NCBI RefSeq assembly: GCF_020447265.1
Contig: NZ_JAJADR010000002.1
Span: 62,001-126,000 of the forward strand
Reading direction: 5' to 3'
Source of the DNA: Hymenobacter lucidus
GTDB taxonomy: Bacteria; Bacteroidota; Bacteroidia; Cytophagales; Hymenobacteraceae
DNA: 64,000 nt
This document shows positions 57,621-64,000 of the stretch, piece by piece. Position 1 is the first letter of the stretch. Each line of letters begins with the position of its first letter. The translations under genes and the position numbers were made by a program. The notes below the pieces were generated by a model. The model saw only the letters and a list, made by a program, of their open reading frames with translations, was not told the DNA's origin and did not search any database.

Positions 57621-58361
57621 TCACGCCCCGAACCGCTTCATCAGCTCCTCCTTCTTACGGCGCGAAACCTCAATAATCGAGTCGTCGGTGAGCTGCACGT
57701 AGCCCCCGCTGCCCTTGATGTAGCGCTTCACGTGGGCCGCGTTGATCAGGTGCGACTGGTGAATGCGGATAAAGCCGTAGTCGGTGAACAGCTCCTCGTA
57801 TTCCTTGAGCGTGCGGCTAACCAGAATCCGTTCCTTGCCTTCGAGCACGAAGAGCGTGTAGTTGTCGTCGGACTGGCAGCGCACTACGCGGGCTACTTCT
57901 ACCACCTCAAAACCCTGCATGGTAGGCAGCACCACTTTGCCAGTCAAGCCGTTTCGCTCCCGCATGTTGTCGTAGAAGGTGTGCAGTTGGGCGGCTACCG
58001 GGGCTTGCTGGCGCTGGGCTTTGGCTACGGCTTCGCGCAGGTCGGCCACGCCCACGGGCTTGAGCAGGTAGTCGAGGGCGCAGAACTTGATGGCGCGCAG
58101 GGCATACCGGTCGTGGGCGGTGGTGAAGATGATGTCGAACGAGGCACTGCCCAGCATGTCGAGCAAGTCGAAGCCCGAGCCCAGGGGCATTTCCACGTCC
58201 AGAAACAGCAGATCAGGAGTTTGCTCGCGCAGCAGCTGCAGGCCCTCCTCAGCCGAAGCTGCCTCCCCGATTATCGTCACGTCGGGGCAATAATGCTCCA
58301 GCAAAGCCCGTAGCGCAGCCCTGGTGTTGGTTTCGTCGTCGATAAGAATGGTGCGGGTCAC
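57621..58361 (-). CDS. LytTR-family response regulator
   Basis: A 246-residue response regulator. The receiver has the phospho-acceptor Asp in LLFLDVEMPLG, the acidic pair in ILIDDETN and the late lysine in LLKPV. The C-terminal LytTR DNA-binding domain runs from KVVLPTMQGFEVVEVARVV to VSRRKKEEL. The ORF is open to ATG 58421, but that N-terminus (NSATTSPTTP) is not family-like, so I prefer GTG 58361 (MTRTILIDDE). It lies 103 bp after the sensor kinase gene and probably controls nearby membrane genes. Confidence 0.85.
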   Translation of the reverse strand: MTRTILIDDETNTRAALRALLEHYCPDVTIIGEAASAEEGLQLLREQTPDLLFLDVEMPLGSGFDLLDMLGSASFDIIFTTAHDRYALRAIKFCALDYLLKPVGVADLREAVAKAQRQQAPVAAQLHTFYDNMRERNGLTGKVVLPTMQGFEVVEVARVVRCQSDDNYTLFVLEGKERILVSRTLKEYEELFTDYGFIRIHQSHLINAAHVKRYIKGSGGYVQLTDDSIIEVSRRKKEELMKRFGA

Positions 58362-58464
58362 GGGCGTAGTCGGGCTGGTAGTAGCAGAGTTGGCGGCAAG
58401 GTAAGCCAGACTATATAGCAAAAGCCAATAGCAGCCCCAAGCCGGCCGTTATGCTTGTGCAGCT

Positions 58465-59724
58465 TTAGGCGTGCTGCCGGGGAATGCGTACCACCACGCG
58501 GGTACCCTGGGCAGTGCTGCCGGGCCCGCCCAAGTCAATGATTTCGATGGAAATGGGCCGGCGGGCCTGCCGGTTCAGCAGGGCCACGCGCTCCTGCACA
58601 ATGGCCATCCCCCGGGACGGAAAGCCAGCGTGGGTACCACTCTGGCCGGCGGCCCGCTCCCGCCCCACGCCGTTGTCTTCCACCACCGCCACCAGGTAAG
58701 CCCCTTCCCCACTCAGGCGCACCGCCACGTGGCCTTGGCCGGTGTGGTGGGCCAGGCCGTGCCACACAGCGTTTTCCACGAAGGGATGCAGCAGCATGGC
58801 CGGAATTTCCTCTTCCAGCAGCGTATCGTCGGCCGTTACGGTGTAGGTAAACTGCTGCTCGAAGCGCAGGGCCTCCAGCTCCAAATAGGTGCGGAGCAGG
58901 CTCAGCTCGGTGCGCACGGTGAGCAGCGGCTGGCGCGACTGTTCCAGAATCAGCCGCATCAGGCCGCCAAAACGGGCCAGGTAGTGATGGGCAGCCTGCT
59001 GTTCGTGCTGCAGAATATACTTCTGAATGGATTGCAGCGAGTTGAACACGAAGTGGGGGTTCATCTGGGCCAGTAGGGCCTGCTGCTCGGTTTGGGCCAG
59101 GCGCAACCGCACGTGCTGCCCCCGCCGCAGCTGCCGGCCGCCCCACAGGCCGCCGCCCAGCACCACGCACCCGGCCGCCGCCCAGCCCAGCCACTGCCAG
59201 CTGACGGGCTGCTCCTTCGGCAAGCGCCGGATTCCCTGATTCGTGACAAAAACCCAGTGGTGAGCATCCTCCCCGATAGTCCGCACGGCACTGCCAGCCA
59301 GCGCGGGCAACCGCGTCAGCTGCCGGTCGGCGTAGCGTAGCGCGCCGGCCGGGGTGCCAATCCAGAGGGGCCCGGCCGCTGACTGATACAGCGCCGTAAT
59401 ACGCTTGCTGGGCAGCCCCTGGGCATAGGTAATTTCCCGAAAGCCGGGGCCTTCATACACCAGCAGTCCTTCGCGGGTGCCTACCCACACCTGCCCGCTG
59501 GCATCCTGGGCGAGGGCCGTAACGGTGTCGTTGCTGAGCCCATTCTGCGTGGTAAAGAGGGTTGAGCGGCCTCCCTCCCGCAGGCGCAGGCCGGGTTGAG
59601 CGGCTTCCCATACCCGGCCCTGCCGGTCAATGAGTGTCGCACTTTGGCTTAGCGCTTTGCTCCTGCCCTGCCCGGCCGCCGCCAACGGGGCCAGAATGAG
59701 TATAACCTTGACCAGCCTTACCAT
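58465..59724 (-). CDS. LytS-type sensor histidine kinase with short beta-propeller sensor
   Basis: A 419-residue membrane kinase. A signal-like N-terminus precedes a periplasmic part of about 130 residues with only two clear Reg_prop repeats (TQNGLSNDTVTALAQDASGQ and GLPSKRITALYQSAAG). One membrane helix (WLGWAAAGCVVLGGGLWGG) leads to the His_kinase domain: phospho-acceptor His in MNPHFVFNSLQSI, N-box HPFVENAVWHGL and G-box VVEDNGVGRERAAG. The periplasmic sensor is far shorter than the propellers of typical Bacteroidota two-component sensors (usually hundreds of residues). It lies downstream of gldG by 9 bp. Confidence 0.85.
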   Translation of the reverse strand: MVRLVKVILILAPLAAAGQGRSKALSQSATLIDRQGRVWEAAQPGLRLREGGRSTLFTTQNGLSNDTVTALAQDASGQVWVGTREGLLVYEGPGFREITYAQGLPSKRITALYQSAAGPLWIGTPAGALRYADRQLTRLPALAGSAVRTIGEDAHHWVFVTNQGIRRLPKEQPVSWQWLGWAAAGCVVLGGGLWGGRQLRRGQHVRLRLAQTEQQALLAQMNPHFVFNSLQSIQKYILQHEQQAAHHYLARFGGLMRLILEQSRQPLLTVRTELSLLRTYLELEALRFEQQFTYTVTADDTLLEEEIPAMLLHPFVENAVWHGLAHHTGQGHVAVRLSGEGAYLVAVVEDNGVGRERAAGQSGTHAGFPSRGMAIVQERVALLNRQARRPISIEIIDLGGPGSTAQGTRVVVRIPRQHA

Positions 59725-59733
59725 CCTTTTGCG

Positions 59734-61452
59734 CTAAAACGACGCATACCGCCGCTTGCGCCGCCAGGCCCGCACGGCCCCGAATGCGCCCAGCAGCACC
59801 AACGGAGCCACCAGGTTCAGGAGCTGCCAGCGGCTTTTCTGCTCAATTACCTTGAGCTTGTCGAGGGGGCGCAGCGTGATTTGCTTGCCGCGCACGGTAA
59901 TCAGGCCGCTTTCGTCAAGCATATAGTCTACGGCGTTCAATACCAGCTCGCGGTTGGCAAATTCGGTGTTGGCGAGGCGGTCGAAGCCCAAGCGGTAGGG
60001 GTTGCCTGTTTTGGGGTCCAGCTCGGAGCGGATAAAGTCGCCGTCGGAGACAACCAGCACTTTGGAGGGCTTGAGGCCGGGCGCAGTATTGGGCTGGAAG
60101 TTACTGGTGCCGGGCTCGGCCCGGTTGGCGTAGAGCGACTGAAACTGGCCTTCGAGCAGGTAACCTACGGGCTTAAAGCTTTCCTTATAAAGCTTCTGAT
60201 TGGGCTCCAGGCGGGCGTCGTTGAAGTTGATGGGCACCGGCGCGGGCAGCACGCGGGTGTAGCGCGAGGTAAACATGAGCGGCGTTTTGCGGATGCCGTT
60301 GGCCTTCACCGTATCAATGGTGCTCACGAACTTAGTGTACACCGCGTCGAGGTTGCGGGTAATAGGGTGCTTGCTGAAGGAGTTGATGAGCGGGTAAAAC
60401 TGCCAGGGCATCGGCTCCACCTTGGGTTTGTCGCCCTCGGTGCCCGTCACGAGCGGAATGACGCCCGAGTTGAGGTCGAGCAGCAGGTCGGGGTTGATGC
60501 GCACGCCATACTTGAAGAGCTGGTCTTCCAGGTTCAGATCGAGCGGGAAAGAGAGCATGCCGCCGCGGTTGGCGCTATCGAGGTTCACGCGCATGGCATC
60601 CACGAAAAACAGCGCGCTGCCGCCGTGGGTAATGAACTGGTCGAGCTTGAACTTCTCGGGCTCGGTGTAGGCCGTGGCGGGCTTAGCCACGATGATAGCG
60701 CTGAGCGTGCGCAGATCCTGGGGCCGGGTTTTGCGCAAATCCACCCGGAACACGTCGTAGTACTGCTGCAACGAGCCGATGATGTCGCCGGCTTCGGCGT
60801 TACTCAATTCACCGTGGCCTTCGAGCACGCCGATGCGCTTCCGCTGGCCGGGGCTCAGCTTGCGCACGGCGCTGGCCAACTCGTATTCGAGGCCCTCGAT
60901 ACTTTGATTGAGACGCACATCGGAGGGGGCCGCCTGGTTGCCGCGCAGCAGCAGCACCTGCTCCTCTTTGCCGCCGGCGGCTACCGTGGCCCAGGGAAAG
61001 ATGATTTTCTCAACCCGCTTGCCGCCTTCGTTGGCCCCGAGGTTCGTCGGCCGTAAGCCTTTCTTGATGAGCGAGGCATAATACTCGTTGCGGGCCTTTT
61101 CGGTGCCGGCCGCCGAGGGGTCCACGAATACGTAGTGCAGGTTGGCGCCGCCATACACCTGCATTTCGTTCAGGGTTTCGCGCACCGACTGCTGCAACCG
61201 GCGGAAGCCGGGCGGGAAGTCGCCGTCCAGGTACACGGTCACCGTCACGGGCTGCTTCAGGGTTGAGAGCAGCTGCTTGGTGGCCGGGGCCATGGTGTAG
61301 CGCTTTTCCTGGGTCAGGTCGAGGCGGAAAAAGAACTGCTGGGCCAGGAAGTTGAGCAGCAGCAGCCCCCCAATGACGGCCCCGAAGCGGAGCAGGTCGC
61401 GGCGCTTGCGGGAAGTGACGGGAGCAGAAGTTTCGGGCGTATCAGAAGCCAT
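59734..61452 (-). CDS. gldG: Gliding-motility ABC transporter component GldG
   Basis: A 572-residue protein: an N-terminal membrane helix (FGAVIGGLLLLNFLAQQFFF), a periplasmic region of about 480 residues of the GldG/ABC_transp_aux type (TVYLDGDFPPGFRRLQQS, RIGVLEGHGELSNAEAGDII, VVSDGDFIRSELDPKTGNP), and a C-terminal helix (LLNLVAPLVLLGAFGAVRAW). GldA, GldF and GldG form an ABC transporter needed for gliding in Flavobacterium. It lies 186 bp downstream of gldF, across an inverted repeat. Confidence 0.92.
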   Translation of the reverse strand: MASDTPETSAPVTSRKRRDLLRFGAVIGGLLLLNFLAQQFFFRLDLTQEKRYTMAPATKQLLSTLKQPVTVTVYLDGDFPPGFRRLQQSVRETLNEMQVYGGANLHYVFVDPSAAGTEKARNEYYASLIKKGLRPTNLGANEGGKRVEKIIFPWATVAAGGKEEQVLLLRGNQAAPSDVRLNQSIEGLEYELASAVRKLSPGQRKRIGVLEGHGELSNAEAGDIIGSLQQYYDVFRVDLRKTRPQDLRTLSAIIVAKPATAYTEPEKFKLDQFITHGGSALFFVDAMRVNLDSANRGGMLSFPLDLNLEDQLFKYGVRINPDLLLDLNSGVIPLVTGTEGDKPKVEPMPWQFYPLINSFSKHPITRNLDAVYTKFVSTIDTVKANGIRKTPLMFTSRYTRVLPAPVPINFNDARLEPNQKLYKESFKPVGYLLEGQFQSLYANRAEPGTSNFQPNTAPGLKPSKVLVVSDGDFIRSELDPKTGNPYRLGFDRLANTEFANRELVLNAVDYMLDESGLITVRGKQITLRPLDKLKVIEQKSRWQLLNLVAPLVLLGAFGAVRAWRRKRRYASF

Positions 61453-61638
61453 AGAGTGGCAGCTATGTTAGAGCTAAAAGCTCCCTACTCAGATGAGGAG
61501 GGGTTGGGGGTAGTTGACCTTGCGTTGAACGACTCTTTAGTACTAGCTCTAAAATCGTTCTGACGAGGTCAACCACCCCTAGCGCCTGCTTGCTTGATGC
61601 ATAACATCATCTGAGGAGGGGAACTAGTTTTTATTTGG
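61453..61638. repeat. Intergenic inverted-repeat region between gldF and gldG
   Basis: GGGGTAGTTGACC (61507-61519) pairs with GGTCAACCACCCC (61567-61579) with one mismatch. TTAGAGCT (61469-61476) pairs with AGCTCTAA (61545-61552), and the pair ATGAGGAGGGG (61493-) / CTGAGGAGGGG (61611-) is a direct repeat. It may attenuate or process the gldF-gldG transcript. No gene is seen. Confidence 0.65.
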
Positions 61639-62364
61639 TTACCAGTTGCGGCTTTGCAGTACCAGACGAGTGGCCAGCAGCAGGCCGGCAATGAGGCTGA
61701 GAAAGTAGAGCAGGTCGCGGGAGTCGATGAGGCCTTTGCTGATGTCGCGGTAGTGGGCCGCAATGCCAAGCTGGCCGATGTAGTAGGCCAGGCCCCCGTC
61801 GAAAACTGAGGCCAACGAATCGAAACCCGAGTACACCAGAAAGCAGCCGACGACGGCCACCAGAAAGGCAATAATCTGGTCGCGGGTAATGGCGGAGGCG
61901 AAGATGCCGATGGCCGCAAACACCGCTGCCAGCAGCGCCAGCCCGATATAGGAGCCCACGGTAGCAGCCGAGTCGATGTTGCCGGCGGGGTTGCCGAGCT
62001 GATATACCGAGTAGTAATAGAGTAGCGTGGGCACCAGAGCCAGCAAAGCCAGCAGCAAGCAGGCCAGGTACTTGCCGCCGATAATCTGCCCGTCGGTGAG
62101 CGGGCGGGTGAGCAGCAGCTCGATGGTGCCAGCCTTTTTCTCCTCGGCAAATGTGCGCATGGTAATGGCCGGAATCAGGAACAGGAAAATCCAGGGGGCC
62201 ATGTTGAAGAGCGTCTGCAGGTCAGCATAGCCGTATTCTAGCACCGAGCTGTCGGGAAACACCCACACGAACAGGCCGGTAGCCACCAGAAACACCCCGA
62301 TAACCATGTAGGCTACCGGCGAGCTGAGGAAGGCGTTGAATTCTTTGCGAAGGATGGCAAACAT
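61639..62364 (-). CDS. gldF: Gliding-motility ABC transporter permease GldF
   Basis: A 241-residue permease with six membrane segments, beginning with MFAILRKEFNAFLSSPVAYM and the first helix VIGVFLVATGLFVWVF. ITMRTFAEEKKAGTIELLLT is the cytoplasmic coupling element typical of GldF/ABC-2 permeases. With GldA it forms the transporter core. ATG 62364 is chosen; the seven residues upstream are not conserved. A family 1 repeat separates it from gldA, so the operon is interrupted by 150 bp of repeat DNA. Confidence 0.92.
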   Translation of the reverse strand: MFAILRKEFNAFLSSPVAYMVIGVFLVATGLFVWVFPDSSVLEYGYADLQTLFNMAPWIFLFLIPAITMRTFAEEKKAGTIELLLTRPLTDGQIIGGKYLACLLLALLALVPTLLYYYSVYQLGNPAGNIDSAATVGSYIGLALLAAVFAAIGIFASAITRDQIIAFLVAVVGCFLVYSGFDSLASVFDGGLAYYIGQLGIAAHYRDISKGLIDSRDLLYFLSLIAGLLLATRLVLQSRNW

Positions 62365-62389
62365 CGGTTGCGGAATAGATTGCAAAATT

Positions 62390-62498
62390 CGTCTGTCATG
62401 CTAAGCTTGCCGAAGCATCTCTACCGCTTCATTGCAATACTAATTGAATAGCAAGCACTGCGATAGAGATGCTTCGGCAAGCTCAGCAGGACGTTCTG
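62390..62498. repeat. Dispersed ~105-bp inverted repeat, family 1, copy 3
   Basis: Arms 62390-62427 and 62460-62493 with core GAAGCATCTCTACCGC and loop ACTAATTGAATA, same orientation as copy 2. Arms are imperfect (GCTTGCC instead of GAAGTC). The element fills the gldA-gldF gap. Confidence 0.9.
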
Positions 62499-62514
62499 TA
62501 GCTCGTGGTGCGGC

Positions 62515-63423
62515 TCATTTCGTCAACGACTGAAACACCTGCTCCAGCGACTGTTCTTCCTGGCGCAGGCCCAGCAGTATCCAGTCCTGCTGAGCTGCCA
62601 GGCGCGAAATGGCCCCACGCATATCCGGGCCTGCCGCGGCCCGGATGCGGTAGCGGTTGCCGGCTTCGACCTCCACGCCCAGAATACCGGGTAAGGCCCG
62701 TAGCGACGCCACGTCAATGGGCTGCTCGAACTCGGCGTGAATAACCGTCTCCCCCGCCGCTTTGCCGCCCAGCTCCGATACGGGTGAGTCGGCCACGAGC
62801 TGCCCGCGGTTGATGATAACTACCCGGCTGCATAGGGCCGTGACTTCGGGCAGAATGTGGGTGCTGAAAATAACGGTCTTGTCTTGGCCCAGCTCCCGGA
62901 TTAGGGTTCGGATTTCGCCAATCTGGTTGGGGTCGAGGCCGGTGGTAGGCTCGTCGAGAATGAGTACGCCCGGGTCGTGAATCAGGGCCTGGGCCAGGCC
63001 CACACGCTGCCGGTAGCCTTTCGACAAGGCCCCGATCAGCTTGTTCTGCTCCCGGCCCAGCCCTACCCTATCCACCATCTGCTGCACGCGGGTGCGGCGC
63101 GGCTGGCCCTTGAGGCCGTGCACCGAGCCGATGAATTCGAGGTACTCGTGCACGTACATATCCAGGTAGAGCGGGTTGTGCTCGGGCAGGTAACCCACGC
63201 GGCGGCGCACTTCCAGCGCGTCGGTCTGCACGTCGAAGCCGTCCAGCTTCACCGTGCCGTGGGTGGGCGGCAGGTAGCCCGTGGCAATCTTCATCGTCGT
63301 GGATTTGCCCGCCCCGTTGGGCCCCAGAAAGCCCAGAATTTCGCCTTTGCCCACCGAGAATGAAATGTCATTCACGGCCGTCTGCGTTCCGAATACCTTG
63401 CTGAGCTGCTGTATTTCAACCAT
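62515..63423 (-). CDS. gldA: Gliding-motility ABC transporter ATPase GldA
   Basis: A 302-residue ATPase: Walker A FLGPNGAGKSTTMK, signature LSKGYRQRVGLAQAL, Walker B VLILDEPTTGLDPNQ and H-loop FSTHILPE. The YLPEHNPLYLDMYVHEYLEF stretch is typical of GldA. C-terminal 80 residues form the regulatory domain. It energises the GldF permease. It is the promoter-proximal gene of the gldA-gldF-gldG run. Confidence 0.93.
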   Translation of the reverse strand: MVEIQQLSKVFGTQTAVNDISFSVGKGEILGFLGPNGAGKSTTMKIATGYLPPTHGTVKLDGFDVQTDALEVRRRVGYLPEHNPLYLDMYVHEYLEFIGSVHGLKGQPRRTRVQQMVDRVGLGREQNKLIGALSKGYRQRVGLAQALIHDPGVLILDEPTTGLDPNQIGEIRTLIRELGQDKTVIFSTHILPEVTALCSRVVIINRGQLVADSPVSELGGKAAGETVIHAEFEQPIDVASLRALPGILGVEVEAGNRYRIRAAAGPDMRGAISRLAAQQDWILLGLRQEEQSLEQVFQSLTK

Positions 63424-63526
63424 AGATTAAACGTGTCAAAACTGCTGCCGTGGCGGATGTCATTGCCTGAAGGCACAACGAAGCCATGCCAGGATACTCA
63501 GTCGGTACCAGGTTGCTACCTTTGCG

Positions 63527-63534
63527 GCCGCCCG
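63527..63534 (+). promoter_or_regulatory. -7 promoter box of the GIN-domain lipoprotein gene
   Basis: TACCTTTG, 40 bp before the ATG at 63575, matches TAnnTTTG. Confidence 0.6.
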
Positions 63535-63574
63535 GCAGATTCGTTACCTTGCCCGCCGGGTTCATAGCGTAGAG

Positions 63575-64000
63575 ATGTTTCGAAGTACCATTTGGCTGCA
63601 AGTTAAGCGCACCTCGCGGGTTTTTAGTGTTGGCGCCGCATTGGTAGCCTCCGCCGCCCTGTTTGCCGGCTGCGGCGACGGCCACGAAATGGACTGCCTG
63701 AAAAGCACCGGTAAGGTCGTGACCGAGCGGCGCGACTTAGAAGCCTTTCAGGTAATACTGGCCTACGACAACGTGGACGTAACGTTGGTGCAGGACGCGG
63801 AAACCTATGCCGAGGTGCGGGCCGGCAAGAACCTGCAGGAAGATATTGAACTGCGGGTCGAAAACGGGGCCTTGGTAATTCACAATACCAGCCGCTGCAA
63901 CTGGGTGCGCACCTACGACACGCCCCGCGAAGTGACAATACACCTACCCCGCCTCCACGACGTATTTCTGCGCGGCCAAGGCAACATCCGTACTGCTGGC
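63575..64000 (+). CDS. Head GIN-domain lipoprotein, 5' part only
   Basis: The gene runs off the window; 142 codons are seen with no stop. The product begins MFRSTIWLQVKRTSRVFSVG, with a lipoprotein signal ending ALFAGC at about residue 33, then a beta-helix-like domain (FQVILAYDNVDVTLVQD, ELRVENGALVIHNTS, REVTIHLPRLHDVFLRGQGN) that matches the DUF2807/GIN putative auto-transporter head domain common in Bacteroidota. Role unknown, probably at the cell surface or periplasm. Promoter box at 63527 supports the start. Confidence 0.85.
   Translation, partial: MFRSTIWLQVKRTSRVFSVGAALVASAALFAGCGDGHEMDCLKSTGKVVTERRDLEAFQVILAYDNVDVTLVQDAETYAEVRAGKNLQEDIELRVENGALVIHNTSRCNWVRTYDTPREVTIHLPRLHDVFLRGQGNIRTAG

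Noticed and set aside
1..64000. tRNA, rRNA, retron, DGR or prophage
   Set aside because: I looked for T-loop motifs, rRNA-like stretches, reverse transcriptase motifs and phage genes and saw none. A tRNA scan would be needed to exclude short RNA genes fully.

Overview
The window looks like chromosome from a GC-rich Bacteroidota of the Cytophagales, most probably Hymenobacter or a close relative. The sequence supports this in four ways. There are gliding-motility genes (gldA, gldF, gldG, gldC). There is a large secreted protein with a type IX secretion (T9SS) C-terminal sorting domain. There are CarboxypepD_reg-like, fasciclin, GIN-domain and DUF4153 proteins. The promoter motif TAnnTTTG typical of Bacteroidota recurs just upstream of many genes. 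Genus is inferred from general familiarity, not from a search.

Layout. 1-17.2 kb is a surface-glycan locus. It holds a glycosyltransferase tail, an FkbH-like protein, a complete set of pseudaminic acid genes (pseB, pseC, pseF, a pseG-pseH fusion, pseI), then an acyltransferase, a PIG-L deacetylase, a putative transferase, a polysaccharide-deacetylase-like protein and a flippase. A T9SS-exported protein lies on the opposite strand between pseB and pseC. 17.2-31 kb holds a SAM-I riboswitch-controlled amino acid permease, a periplasmic GH13 enzyme, envelope proteins, a hydrolase with an altered nucleophile elbow, a Gfo/Idh oxidoreductase and a DegT aminotransferase. 31-49 kb is mainly housekeeping: ftsE, a GT2 enzyme, fructose-6-phosphate aldolase, SRP RNA, guaA, hemL, dcd, gldC and dnaN, plus small secreted proteins. 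49-53 kb is accessory: a BLUF photoreceptor, a nucleotidyltransferase-radical SAM pair, an HTH protein read divergently from the radical SAM gene across a 48-bp perfect palindrome, and a DUF7003-like protein. 53-64 kb has an ABC permease/M1 peptidase fusion with its ATPase, a LytS/LytTR two-component pair, gldG-gldF-gldA, and the start of a GIN-domain lipoprotein cut by the window end.

Intergenic DNA is unusually structured. Two arrays have exact periods: five 14-bp palindromes every 42 bp (17369-17550), and about twelve degenerate 21-bp units (28414-28680). At least four families of dispersed inverted repeats also occur, the clearest being a ~105-bp element with arms up to 39 bp present three times. 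None encodes a transposase. These arrays and the palindrome-controlled radical SAM/HTH region are the best candidates for undescribed biology here.

All domain and family assignments are by eye from motifs. No database search or folding program was run.
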